Below are positions 45,133-56,803 of a stretch of DNA of 64,000 nucleotides, in pieces. The notes below the pieces were generated by a model, which ran no database searches, was not told the origin of the DNA, and saw only the letters and a list, made by a program, of their open reading frames with translations. How positions within the stretch are numbered: the stretch's first letter is position 1; the number at the start of each line of letters is the position of its first letter. Position numbers and translations under genes: made by a program. The stretch lies in NCBI RefSeq assembly GCF_011075055.1, contig NC_058137.1, positions 20,631,463-20,695,462 on the forward strand. Reading direction: 5' to 3'. Source of the stretch: Mangifera indica. Lineage: Eukaryota; Streptophyta; Magnoliopsida; Sapindales; Anacardiaceae.

Positions 45133-48100
45133 ATTTTTTAATCCTATATTCGAAAATTTAATATACAATATTCACAAGGGCAAAGCAGAGAATTTTGTAA
45201 ACTGTTTTTTTATTTATAACATTAATTGGGATTAAATTAACCGCGTCTCAACATAATTTCTCAACATCTTAACTATAATCCCAGATAGATACCTAAATAA
45301 CAATCAATATTAGGATTAACTGACAAACATTAGCACCTAAAAAGCTTTTTTGAAAAAAAAATAAAGCAACATAAGACTTTTCTAGGTCTTCCTGATTATA
45401 AAATAAAACAGTTCTACCTAAATCTATTTCACATGGTATAAAGATATACCAATTACAGGGCAGTACATGAACACACATATTAACTATGTGTTGAGCTACA
45501 GCATCAAATATAAAGTAACCGGAAAACAACAGAAACTATCTCTTGAAACAAATGCCTATGGTTCTACACAATAAAGGCACAAATTAACATGTGTTTTACA
45601 TAATTTAGCACCAGCATCAAATTGGCTCAAGAAAATGAGAGTTAGTAAAGTTGCATGATCGTGAATAGAATGACAACCTTCTAAACCATTCTAAAAAAAA
45701 TGACCATCCAAAGCTAGAAACTTTAGAAGTAAACAAGTATCGATATCCAACCGTTAAAAATCCTTAGACTGAACAACCTGTCTTCATCTGTCATTCATTC
45801 TTCGATAACTGAATTTCCAAGCTACTATAAAACTTTTGTTTCACTACCTAATATTTGAAGGCATGCCCTCATCTAGTAGTTCATAAACCAATATCCATGG
45901 GCATACACAAGGATATCCTTAGAATAACAGTAATGGAACCGATTTTTCTGTTTTGTTTGCTTTCATTGTTTATACATCAGCACTCTAACGATTTCTCCAG
46001 ATATAAAAGGAAAAATAAAAAGCCCTACAATGCGCAATTTGGAGAAATTGAAAGGCGAAATTTCGAGTACACCAGATAAATTCATTAAAAAAATGATAAA
46101 TTTGAAGAGTAATAAGACTTACAAAAAAACTGGAGATAAAGCCGATCGACGACGATGGAGATTTGTTGAAGCTTATAAACACGGAGAGAACTGTTATAGA
46201 GCGATGTAGAATTATTTTCAAATATATTAGCCGTGCGATTGCGTTAAATATGAGATTAGGGTATATCTGATCGGAGAAGGAACTGAGTAAGAACGGAGCG
46301 AGAGTGCAGGACTGGCGAGAGAGAAGTTAAATGCAGGATTAAGAAGCGGCTCCCACCTGGATCAGTTGAGGGTCAGTGTACGGATTCAAGTTCGACCCGT
46401 TTAGACCTCATTATGTTGGGCCGTGCCAGCTAAATCTTGCTTAACAGCCCAATACTATTTCATAATTTAGTTGAACATAAGTTAGTTATTTTCATTTCAA
46501 GCTTCAACTCAAGTCAAATAAAAAATTTACTGAATTTAATAAACTTAAGCTCAAACACTATATGTATGTTATCGAACTGAACTCAAATCAAACGTTATTT
46601 AATTTGACTTATTTGTAACTTGATTTATTATTTAGAGAACTTGAATTCGAAAAATATATTTAGAGAACAAAAATTTTAAAATAATATCTAAGGGGCAGTT
46701 AACAATTGTTATACATAGTTATATAATGAAATCCATGCTTCTAAATTTTATTTAAATAAACAAATGACTCAAATTTAAAAACTTTAAAATGCAAAAAAAA
46801 AAAAAAAAAAACAAAAACTGAAAAAATTCTAGAAAACTGCGAAAGATTAAAAAACTTATAAAATTTAGATATATTAAATTTTAAAAAAAATCTTAAATAA
46901 TAGATCTTACAATAGTTGGTGTATATATACATATATTTTTTTTCACAATGAACTTTAATAAATTTATTATCATTAATACTCTTAAATATTTTAGGCACAA
47001 CTGTTTATTCAATGTCATATTAGATAAATAAGTAATGTATCACATATGAATTTTTCATGCGATGCACAATCATGTGTGATAAATTTAAACTCATGCATGT
47101 GGTTTTAGTTTGTAAAAATTATGAAAGATACATTATCATTGGAAATTAGGCCGTTATCTTATAATTTTACCATTATGTTCTTATCTCATATTAAAAGAGA
47201 GAGTGCTTTTGGCGTAACTGAGAATTTCAACAACAAAAATCGTTTCCCTATGAAGAAGAAGAGAGGAAAAACTTAGCATCGAATTTGTCTAGCTAGGAGA
47301 ACAAGTAGGAGGCTTATATTATCATGTTTTATCGATTCTTGAATGAATTCTTAATAATTTGATATGATCACGTATGATATTATGAAATTGTAATTTGTTT
47401 GTGATAATGTATGTATTAAGATATTGGAACCATGGTTAGATGAAGTGTCAAGAATGTGTAATGGATTTGTGTTATGATTAATGAATAAATTAGTAGATTT
47501 TATCATAATTTTATTGAGATATTGACAAGTTAGTAATTAAGGGTGTTTAAAATTTTTCAAAAACTAAACCAAATTAGTAGTTAAACAGTAAATTAATCTA
47601 AAAAACACAATACCTGTAAAATCAGTTTGAATATTATGAAATCAGTAATTTCAATTCATTTTTTGTTAATTAAAATTTAAAACTAAATTAATTAAATTTT
47701 TAAATTAAATAAATTATAAAAAAATTGTTTTATGTTAAAAATATCACAAAACAAAAGTCAAACTTAAAAAGCAATTAAAAAGTCTATTGACATTTTGTAT
47801 TCTCTTGAGGCGGTATAAGTGTTTGTGACATGTCGTTGTTCTTTATTCTTTATTTCTTATAAGTCTTGCTAATTGCCCACTCACCCTTAATTGATTTTCA
47901 TTCCCAAATACTCAACTCAGTCTATGAAGTCGATGACAACTCTCTTGCCTCTTTCGACAATGATTCTCTTGCCTCTTCTGTCTATGACAATTTTTCTTCT
48001 TGTTTTCTTCAACTGAACCAAGCTTTAGTTCATCTAATTAAATTGAACAATTTACTAACAAGATAATAAAATGACATTAAGACTAAAAAAAGTGGATTGT

Positions 48101-48404
48101 TTATCACTCACACTGAATTCTATACTACTGGTCTAATTTGTTGTTACTCACATTAAATTAATAAATAACTTCATTTTAATATTCCAATTATCATAATAAC
48201 TTCATTTGAACAAAAAATAATCTCGCTAACCATGTTCATGATCTCATTAATCATATTCCAACATTTTATTGTCCAACATTTATGCACATATTAAACTACA
48301 TAAAAAAAAAGTTCTAATACTCTTAAAAATGAATAAACCAAGACACTGATAAAGTAAACGATATATTATTATTCTTGCATTTCCAGAATTCTTTTTTTCA
48401 CAGA
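45133..48404. other. Intergenic spacer before copy B
   Basis: No supported gene is present. 46140-46335 is purine-rich and less AT-rich (GGAGAAGGAACTGAGTAAGA) and could be the leader of an unknown transcript. 46480-46740 is the dispersed repeat listed separately. 46790-46812 is an A-rich run. 47866-48066 is a short Ser/Asp-rich frame with no known relatives. Confidence 0.45.
46480..46740 (-). repeat. Dispersed repeat, inverted copy of 14741-15000
   Basis: Reverse-complemented, this reads TTAACTGCCCCTTAGATATT, GTTTGATTTGAGTTCAGTTC and TTATTAAATTCAGTAAA, as in the partner at 14741-15000. The two share order and spacing with moderate divergence. It is non-coding. Confidence 0.65.
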
Positions 48405-49277
48405 ACTTCAAAGATTTTATCCTTTTCATTCTAATTCTAATCTTTTCCTTTAATAAAGAAGTTTCCCACAATTGGTATCAAAACCTCGTTTCAAGCCTAT
48501 GGTTAACAAGGTGGAGAATAGAACGGAAACTGTGGAAAAAGAAATCAAAGAGTTGAAGAAGCAGTTTCAAAAGTTGGAGTAGAGGCTATCTAAATTTTCA
48601 TTCAAAAAATTAGAAGAGACATTTTCGAAAATTTAGCAATAAAAGATAAGTTGTTTGTGATTGAAGAGAAACAGACCACGCCCGTTGAACAGAAAACAGT
48701 TAATTCCAGTCACCACCAAAATCAACATTACTGCCAGTCCCAAAATAAGCCCCACGAACAACATGTGACAAATTCTGCAACCTCATACTGCAACAAACTA
48801 CGAAACAAGAGTACCTAGGCCTCTTTGTCAACGGACTAACGAAAGAGGTGAAGTTGCGGTTGTGGGTGCACCAACCATCGGAGCTCTGTCGAGCAATGAC
48901 ACTAACCAAAACCTCACAGACGAAATAAAAGGAGAGATGTGTCAGGTTGTGATGGAAGCCTCATGTCCAGAGTTTATTTTCGCAAGCCCAAAACAAAAAT
49001 CCAGAAGGGCAGCCCACAAGATGATCCAGCTGGAAGTATCATGAGATGCAAGGCCGATGAGGATATTCTGGAAAATTCAGATGAAATGCTGGAAGTGGAG
49101 AAAGTGCAACAAGTGGCTGCAAGTGTCCCTGGTCATTTCAAAGGAAATGGGTTAGTGGGAGAGGCCAACGTGTGCAGAAGATTGAGCAAGAAATTAGGCA
49201 GCCATGAGGAAAGTGGAGGAGAAAGGCTGCCTATAAATACAAGTATGAAGAGAAGAGACGGGGTGAAGAAGACTTGA
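48405..49277 (+). mobile_element. Ty3-type gag remnant, copy B
   Basis: The primer-binding site TGGTATCAAAACC is at 48473-48485. The gag part is shorter than in copy A because of a ~553-bp deletion that joins GCAACAAACTAC to GAAACAAGAGTACC. The remainder reads FVNGLTKEVKLRLWVHQPSE on the plus strand with frame breaks after it. TATA-like CTATAAATAC lies at 49231-49240. No pol is present. Confidence 0.7.
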
Positions 49278-50159
49278 GTTGATTAAATTCTTAGGAGCTC
49301 TTTGTTAACTTAATTGCTTTAGTGTTCTGTTGCTGTGTCCTTCTATTTGTTGTTGTTCTGTTGCTTTAATTAATTGAATTGTTCTTGCATTGGCTGATTT
49401 AATTTCTGTAATCATACATTGTGATGCTGTTATTTCCCTTCACATTAAGTATTGAATTACAATTGGTTTGATTTACATTCTGGAAGTTGTGGATCTTATT
49501 TTGACACTTCTCCTGTGAGAGATATGCTATCTTGAGTATTCTGGAAATCTATTTGGAGGCATTCTTCTGCTGGAATTCTCTGTTCTACAGGTCTGAATTT
49601 TCTATTCTGCAGGTCTGCAACAGGTTGTCGCTTCGGCATCTTTAATCCCTTCACTAGGGATTAAAGATGGTTATAGCTATACACAATGAGAACTCATTGT
49701 GTTATCTTCTTTAATCCCTTCACTAGGGATACGATCAAACTGCCAAGATTTGAGTTGACATGTCAGATTGCTGCCTTTCATGTTCCCCAACATCTGCTGG
49801 ACGAATGAAAACATTACTCATTAAAACACAAGGCTGATGTCTACTGCAGTAAAAAAGGTATAGCTTTCGTGATAAGGATTAAATAAGATGAAAATGGAAT
49901 CTGGGAATGAATTTGATATGTAGCAAGATAATTCCATTGATCAGATCTTTCCAATTAGATAAACTCTAAAACATTGAAACTAACAAGAGATATGATTGGG
50001 TTTAGCATTGAGCTTTAACTGCTCAAAAACCATGAGTAATAAACACATCAGCTCCTCGTATTCAAAGCATAGAGATAAGCCCAAATGAAAGTTAAAAGTT
50101 GATTGCAGGAGTGTTTCATTCATATCATCCGTTTCTAGCTGCATGACATGGTAATGCAT
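49278..50159. other. Non-coding stretch between gag remnant and hnRNP-Q-like exon, copy B
   Basis: It is equivalent to 20281-21142 of copy A and holds no supported gene. It contains the B-specific hairpin listed above and the CACAATGAG/CTCATTGTG hairpin shared with A. Confidence 0.5.
49637..49669. repeat. 13-bp perfect hairpin specific to copy B
   Basis: CATCTTTAATCCC (49637-49649), a 7-base loop and GGGATTAAAGATG (49657-49669) form a perfect stem. Copy A at this place has CATCTCAGGTTCCACTGAAG instead. The inserted words TCTTTAATCCCTTCACTAGG occur again about 70 bases downstream (49706 onward, also in A), pointing to a templated change. Confidence 0.8.
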
Positions 50160-51296
50160 TTAAAATTCATAGAGGTTATACCAGTTACGTCCACGGCCAC
50201 TGTCATGGTTGTGTCTTCCACTATTGGAGCTACTGCCAAGCCCCACCCCTGCCATTTCAGGGCAGCAGTGGCGGTGCGTGTTGTTGCATTCCAGGCTGTT
50301 GCCTACATTAAAAATTACACCAAGTTCAACTTTAGCCAAGTCATACATATGCAAAAGAACCGTAAAAAGATAAAAATGACAAGCTCAAGGGAAAAGGCAT
50401 TATAATTTGCAAGCTAGAAATTAAGAAAGTGCAAAGTTTGAAAAAGAAAACAATAATAATTAACAAGCAGAAATGTTAACTAGGCATGCAACTCACAAGT
50501 TACAGATTTAACTATTATATGAAAGGGTGATAGGAAATGACATCATCATGCTAGATATGACCTCGCGATTGAAAATAAAGAAAAGCAACAAGTATAACTA
50601 TTTTAAATACTGCAGCGGAAGTCAATGTGAGATGAGAGACAAAGGTTGGATGAGTAGTAATGAAAGTCCAGAGAGGACTGAAATCATGATCCCATAAAAC
50701 AGAGCCCAACTTTTGTCTACACGAGCTGATAAACCTCCTTTCAAGGCACACTAAAGCAAACAAATTACAACCAAAATGCTTTACATACAAGATTTGTCAT
50801 GGGGAGAAGGGTTACAACATCAAGATTCATATACAACGAAATCTATAGGTAAATCATGTATACTATATAGCCCTTTCTTTTTAAACATGCAAGTAAATGC
50901 CATCTCTCTTGTAATAAGAAAAAAAACATACCTATGTATTGAGTGATAAAATCAAATAATGCAATGATCAAGATATGGAGAAAGGAGAAATGAAGGACAA
51001 ACAACATGAGTTTTATATGGACTCAAGGTTTCCAATGTCGCAACAAAACAAAAATGGGAGGATAGTGAGAAAATCCAGTAATGATCAAATGATGTATTGC
51101 CACTAAATTCATTATTCCACAGACAAAAAACAGATGCCATGGAATTATTTGAAACCTGAGAAGCAGCTAGGCATGTCCAAGGGACCAGCCACAGGGGCAT
51201 TACCCGCTCGGCATGTTCTGGGGAAAAAATATATAATATAGTGGGCTGGCTTGCTAAAGGCCCATGGAGGCATGGCCCAGAGGGCCTAGGCTGTGC
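50160..51296 (-). pseudogene. hnRNP-Q/LIF2-like pseudogene, copy B (3' part only)
   Basis: The last exon (50302-50160) reads QQPGMQQHAPP, a TGA, then after a frameshift SSSNSGRHNHDSGRGRN, as in copy A. Upstream intron sequence and the left part of the 205-bp transposon (from about 51165) are kept. The deletion then removes RRM1, RRM2 and the transposon's right half. It is nonfunctional as an RNA-binding gene. Confidence 0.75.
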
Positions 51297-51641
51297 AGTT
51301 CTTTTCGTATTGAGTTTTTCCAATAGGTCATTCCTCATTATTACTCTAGAATTGAGACTATCAACAAATGTTGTAGCAGCAATTGTATTTGAAACACTTA
51401 AACATGCAGGGATGAGAGACTTCATTAAATTTTTCTTGACCGTGATAGTCTGACTTTTAGCAATCTCATCCAGTATCACCTCCACATTGTTAGAGAAAAT
51501 GTGCTTGAATAAAGAAAACGTTGGAAAGTTTTGATATATGCCACTTTTAACAATAACTGCAAGCTTCTTCATCTCAGGGGACTCCTTGTCCTGTCTCATT
51601 GTTAATGTAGGTATCAACGTGCTAAGGGAGTCTCCATCCAT
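50952..51641 (-). CDS. Chimeric ORF: type II Rx_N-like half fused to transposon/intron sequence, 229 codons
   Basis: The ATG at 51639-51641 follows a TTTTGCAG-type acceptor. Residues 1-115 are a type II Rx_N-like module (MDGDSLSTLIPTLTM, VEVILDEIAKSQT, NLMKSLIPACLS, then RNDLLEKLNTKRT). Unlike copies A and C, it has no TGA after the IM(T/R) region. At 51297/51296 a 1441-bp deletion joins codon 115 in phase to antisense sequence of the GC-rich transposon and the hnRNP-Q intron. This adds about 114 codons of new sequence (AQPRPSGPCLHG... to a TAA-type stop near 50952). The tail has no known domain. Expression is unknown. It may be translated as a new protein, or be an accidental frame of a decaying copy. 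Confidence 0.4.
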   Translation of the reverse strand: MDGDSLSTLIPTLTMRQDKESPEMKKLAVIVKSGIYQNFPTFSLFKHIFSNNVEVILDEIAKSQTITVKKNLMKSLIPACLSVSNTIAATTFVDSLNSRVIMRNDLLEKLNTKRTAQPRPSGPCLHGPLASQPTILYIFSPEHAERVMPLWLVPWTCLAASQVSNNSMASVFCLWNNEFSGNTSFDHYWIFSLSSHFCFVATLETLSPYKTHVVCPSFLLSPYLDHCII

Positions 51642-52434
51642 GGATGGGACACTGGCAAAGCTTATAAAATTTAATTAAATAATTAATCATTGGTTTTTTT
51701 TCTAACACTCTAATAATTCAATTCTATCTATCTAAACAACAAATTCTAAACTCAAGTTTAACTGCAAAGGAAATCTATGAGAAGATCGGAAGAGGAAGTT
51801 GGCAGGCAAATCCAAAATTATTAATTTAGCTTGCTTATGCTATGTACCCACCAAAAATACTGGTAATTGTCCATATGCAAACCCCAGTTATCTTAAGAAA
51901 CTGTAAAGTAGAACCGGATACATTTATCAAGATTGCAGTGTATCATGAAATTTTCTGCAAAGGGTCCCCTGCTTTTCCACAAACATTTTTATGATATGAC
52001 ATAAACCATTCATAATTAACATAAATAAAGAGAAGCAGCTGCTCAAAAGTTGATAAGAATTGATGAAAAAGAAGACTCCATCAAAAGCGCATGAAAATGA
52101 AAAAGGAAACACAACACTTGATTAACATTTTATTAAAAACATTAAAAAAAAGAAAAAACTGCAGACATTAGAAAACACAAATTTCCTTGCTCCAGTTGAA
52201 GTCGATATTCCCCCCACCAATTGTGTCTTCTTTCAAGCATAAGATATAGTATTATAATTCAGGAGATCTGAATATCATCCTCTGAATCGTGTATTTCGGG
52301 GTTACTATCAGTTTTGATCCGTCTGGTCCCAGACAAAGGCACACTCGTAAGGCTCATTGTGTTGGCGAGTCGACCTTGAATAGTACCTCAGAATCCTTGT
52401 CCAATCTTCGCCTCTTTTCTGGTCTGGAATTAGG

Positions 52435-53070
52435 TTACGGATCATTGCAAGCTTGAACAAGAGGAATCTCAACTTGAGCTTTATGTTCTTGCGCCGGAGG
52501 AGGTTGTTCTTGTTCCGGAGTTGGAGGTTGTTCTTGTTCTGGATGTGGAGGTTGTTCATTCGGAAACTGAAGAGGGATACTCAGAATATCAGTTTCACCC
52601 AGCATATCAATTTCAGCCGAACAGAGCATCCAATCTCTCAATTGAAGTCCAATTTCAGGTCTCCTGTTATTGAGTGTGGCCATTTGGCTGCTTGTGCGGA
52701 ATATTTTGGTTCTCAGATCATCATTAACTGGAAGAACAGCTTTTCCTTTCCTACATGTGAAACAAAGAAAGCAGTTTTTTGAAGGTTCTTCCAACGTCTG
52801 AGTTCCAGCAATCTCATTCAGTATCTCCTCCACATCAGCAGCCAACGCTTGGACATCGGCCACCCACACATCGCAGTCAGATTGGGGCTTTTTCTCCTTA
52901 ATCGTTCCGTCCATAGCCTTGATAAAAATCTCCAATTTGCCCTGCCATTGATTTATTGGTACACCTTGGCCAATTAGAACAGAAGTTCCGAGGAGATTCA
53001 ACTTAGGGGACAGCTCGATCAGTCTTTTCACTAACGTATCCAGTGAATCAAGGAGCTTGTCTCGCCCCAT
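52435..53070 (-). pseudogene. Type I Rx_N-like gene, copy B, truncated tail (211 aa)
   Basis: The ATG at 53068-53070 begins MGRDKLLDSLDTLVKRLIEL. The leader exon (donor GTAAGT at 53388-53383) and the acceptor at 53118-53119 are intact. The Rx_N part is complete: INQWQGKLEIFIKAMD, VWVADVQALAADVEEILNE (with the Trp that copy A has replaced by Leu), then KIFRTSSQMATLNNRR. A linker with PEQEQPP repeated follows. A GAA-to-TAA change after QACND (where A continues REPSSRPEKRRR) removes the basic patch and acidic end. Their remnants (DSEDDIQIS) persist downstream to about 52263. The truncated product could still be stable, as the Rx_N-like part is whole. Confidence 0.55.
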
Positions 53071-53511
53071 GAATTTCGACCGGGTTGAGAACTGCCACAC
53101 AAAAGAAATTTATGACACTGCAAAAGCTTATAAAATTTAATTAAATGATAAATCATAAATTTTTTAATAATTCAATTCCATCTATCTAAACAACAAATTC
53201 TAAACCCAAAGTTTAACTACAAGGGAAATCTATGAGAAGATCGGAAGAGGAGTCTGCAGACAAATCCAAAATTATTAATTTGGCTTAGGCTATGTTAATG
53301 TACCCAACAAACATATTAATAATAACAATATATATAAACCTAATTTGAATAGACATGCAGAAAATAAGAAAATATTTTAAATACTTACCTTAACACACAG
53401 AACTCAAAGCAGGAACTCTTCACTGATACTGATTCGTGAAACGCACCAAACAAAATATTTGTTAAGATTCTGATAAATACAACCTAAAAGAGAAAAAAGC
53501 AAATTTAAATA

Positions 53512-53611
53512 GGCCAAAGGACTATTTCCCACCCAACCTAAAAGAGAAAAAAGCATATTTAAGAAAACCTGGGAATGCAGCATACTTTGGGCGGGAAATA
53601 ACCCTTTGGCC
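53512..53611. mobile_element. 100-bp micro-MITE in leader of type I copy B
   Basis: Ends GGCCAAAGGACTATTTCCCA and GGGCGGGAAATAACCCTTTGGCC are MULE-MITE termini. The 9-bp repeats ATTTAAATA are exact (53503-53511, 53612-53620). Copy D (about 34003-34015) carries the empty site. The interior contains CAACCTAAAAGAGAAAAAAG, which also stands immediately left of the insertion (53480-53499), so the element includes a copy of its own flank. Confidence 0.85.
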
Positions 53612-53971
53612 ATTTAAATATTCAAAGTGCCTCAACGAAAAACAAAGTCAGAGTCAACAAGAAAAATATGGGTAAAATTGGGATGAAATTACAATTTTAT
53701 ATACACCATGAAACATGTTGTAAGTCAATTAAGAAGTAAAACCGTGTGGACCCATTCTACATTAGGAATTAACCACACCATGGACTTGATGGTCAGACTT
53801 CGTCTTAGTAAGGTAGGGCAAGACTTGTCCTTAAATTAAAATAAATTGAATACAAAAAATTAAATCTACTCTTAAATTAGAAAAAATGAGAATAAGTTAC
53901 TTAAACCCCACAGACAAAAGAATTTGACCGTAAAACTTATTCAATAGTTGTCATTAATATTATACTCATTT

Positions 53972-55260
53972 TTGTTATGAAATGACTTTCCCTGTGTAAA
54001 GATTATCAGCACATGAAGAAAGGAAAGCTTGGGATATGGATTGGAAAATGTTTCGATGCATTAAACGACAGAAGAAAATGCGTATAGAAAAACATTAAAT
54101 GAAGGGCTGTGGTAATTCAATAAGTCATTTTTTCATTGGTTATAGGGTGGTGGGAAACGTTTGTAATTACACCCTCCCACCCCACAGTTATGGGTGTGCA
54201 TTTGTAACTTCTTAGTAAGTTTCATCTTCTCTTATCTTTCTTTTATCTTTTTCCCTTTTTTTAATAATTTATAATATGTTATCAATACCATTAATTCAGT
54301 TATATTTTAATATTAATTATATTTCAATTATGTCATTTTATTTGTATATCATAAATATGGATAACTAATTCATATCCAACTTTATCTCCAATCTCCAACT
54401 GATTATCAACCATACGTGCTTGTGTTAAAGTCTAATTAAGACCTCACCATCTGTCTTTCCCGACGAAGTTCTTCGTCTCCCAAGACGTCTCCGATGCCGA
54501 TCGGATCTCCAAATGGGAGGAAATGAATCGCCGACAGGAGAGGATGGTTCGGGAGGGAGACGTCGTCGCCAACGGAGCTGGAGAAGTCGTCGGAGATTTC
54601 AAAACCAAACCCTAGGGTGAAATTGTGATTTTTTAAAACTTAAGCTGAGGAAAAATTTCAGTTTTTAAAGTTTAGGGGGGCAAAAGGAGATAAAAATTTC
54701 AGGCGTTAGGGTTTGGTTAAATCTAACCGGCCATGGGTTGGTGTTTGGTGTTTCCATAGTTAAAGGGTGGAAACTTGAGAAAACATCAAACCTTGGGTGG
54801 GAAATAGTCATTTGGCCTTATGATAAACTATATATTCAAAGTAGATATTATCTTATAGTGAATCGAATTATTGGATTATAATATTATAAATGATATTAAA
54901 ATCATTCATTGTGTTTGTTTGAAAACTAGTGGGTACAAAACATCCTTAAAAACCAATCTTTTTAAATAGAATTCCTAGACATGTATATAATCACGCAAAT
55001 AACTATTTATTATCCTAATCCTAACTCTATTAGAAAAAAATAGAATAATAATTTTTAAACTAAAAAGTTTATAGAAATAGAAATTTCTATTAACTCAAAT
55101 GGTGAACGGAGTTTGATTACTCTTCAAAGTTGCTCTAACAATTATAATAGGAATTTTGATTCTTTGATGTGTTACAAAATGAGGGAGAAAAGACCTGTTT
55201 ATAGTATTTTCAGTCAAATGAAAAAATATATTTCATAAGACTTTTGCAATTCCCACTTAA
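53972..55260. other. Unique spacer between copies B and C
   Basis: There is no supported gene. It holds a MULE-MITE right half (54440-54817). The rest is AT-rich, with a C-rich patch (ACACCCTCCCACCCCACAG, about 54170-54190). Confidence 0.5.
54440..54817. mobile_element. MULE-type MITE, right half
   Basis: It ends CTTGGGTGGGAAATAGTCATTTGGCC. It has the right-arm order seen at 15490-15775: GAAGTCGTCGGAGATTTCAA, AACCAAACCCTAGGGTGAAA, then GGTTAGATTTAACC-type sequence. The left arm and left terminus are missing, so no target duplication can be tested. Confidence 0.7.
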
Positions 55261-56200
55261 TGAAAAAAAATATATAATACAGTGGGCTGGCTTGTTAAAG
55301 GCCCATGGAGGCATGGCCCATAGGGCCTAGGCTGTGCCGTGGGCCCTACCATTCTGTGAGCTAGCATGGCAGGCCATGCCGAATTCGGCCCAGTACAATC
55401 TACGAATGTGTCTAGAAGCAGCAAAACAGCATGCATTTCTAGGGTCAACCCAGCTCACGGTTGGAGCATTATCATCAAGCTTAAATTTGGGGTTAGACAT
55501 TTTTAGTCTCGAGTATTCTGCACATGCATGATTATAATACTCAACAAAAGCAAATCCGCAATTCCAACAGAAACTTTGCAGGTCCTGTAAAGTAAAAGAA
55601 CTTCAATCAATAGCACATACATGTGAGGAAATAAATTACAAACCATTACTATGAGCAGAGAGCAAAAGATTATAAATAAACAACAGCATAACTTACAACT
55701 GCAATAAACTACGTTATAATATTAGCAGAGGCACAATATTAAAGATTAAGATGGACATGCCTTCAACAAGTCAATAGAAATGACTCCTGGCCCGATCTTT
55801 GTCGCAACCTTTCTCATATTCTCCTCACCCCAATTTCTGGGAACATTACTAAATACCAATGAACAATTTTTGCTTAGCTTCAGCTGTTGAGCACTTTATC
55901 TTTTTCCCCCGCAAAAGAAGAAACTGGCCGTTAAAATTCAGAGGTGTTTAGCTCCTCAATGGCATTAGAAGCTAACTCTTTAGTTCTGAAGGTTAGAAAA
56001 GCATAACCCTTCGCCACACCTGAATTTTACCCCTCATTACCTGAGCCTGTCAAAAACATTTTGATCGACTAAACATAGAGCACAACAGACAGACTTTGAT
56101 ATAATCCATTGATCTAATCTCTGTGACTTCTCCTACAGATTCACAAAAGCCTCTCAATTCCGGCTGACGTGACATGATCATGGGCATGACCTCTCCATAC
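55261..56200 (-). pseudogene. hnRNP-Q/LIF2-like pseudogene, copy C (RRM1-RRM2 part)
   Basis: Minus-strand pieces match copy A: FCESVGEVTEI near 56150-56100, KGYAFLTF near 56020-55990, EAKQKLFIG and NWGEENMRKVATKIGPGV near 55900-55790, and FAFVEYYNHACAEY and NAPTVSWVDPRNA near 55560-55410. The 7-base insertion after FIG is shared with A. The 3' half (RRM3 and tail) is missing because the duplicated block starts within the transposon. Confidence 0.8.
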
Positions 56201-56803
56201 ACAGCCATGTGTCACCCAAAACTTAAACTTTGACTCGGAAGTCACATTTAATCATGCTTATATCATTTACTTATAAATAAATACTATTTCACTCTTGAGA
56301 CATCAATGTGAGTGTTACATGAACAGTATATGCAGAGAATTCTCATATTTGTATCAATTTGTAGCAACATGCTCTTTCATTTTCTTATCTTAAACAGTCT
56401 AAGTTGAATTTTATCATATGCTGATCGACAACATTCATAATTGCAACTAAAAATGGTTCAGCATGCTAATTTGTTGACGAAAGACCTAATCTGGGGATAC
56501 TAATGAGAGAAAAATACAGTGTTTGATAAAAAAAAATTTAAATAAAAAAACCCTCATTCAGAGAGTGTATAGAAATGGAAAAGTATAACGGCGTCTTATA
56601 TATTAGTAAAAAGATTTAAGTTAAACACCTACGCACACATTATATATGGCCAAAAACTCAGAAAATACAACAAATGTTGTATGGAGTTTTTCCAGTGCAA
56701 TCGCTCTCAATTGGATGAATAGGGTCCAATGGATTGCTGAATTCGGTATCACAGATTTTGATGATAATTCCAGTATAGTTCTTTTCGTATTGAGTTTTTC
56801 CAA

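Larger units (their letters stand above)
48405..53971. repeat. Segmental duplication, copy B
   Basis: It aligns in direct orientation with copy A, 18863-28030. Missing relative to A are about 553 bp of gag (A 19239-19791), 1441 bp (A 22280-23720, junction at 51296/51297) and roughly 1.9 kb between the leader region and A 27885. It extends leftward (gag side) beyond what copy C has, so B and C are separate, overlapping copies. Confidence 0.88.

Noticed and set aside
47866..48066. 66-codon frame with Ser/Asp repeats
   Set aside because: It begins at a non-ATG codon, is short and has no recognisable family. The repeated CTCTTGCCTCTT words explain the residues.
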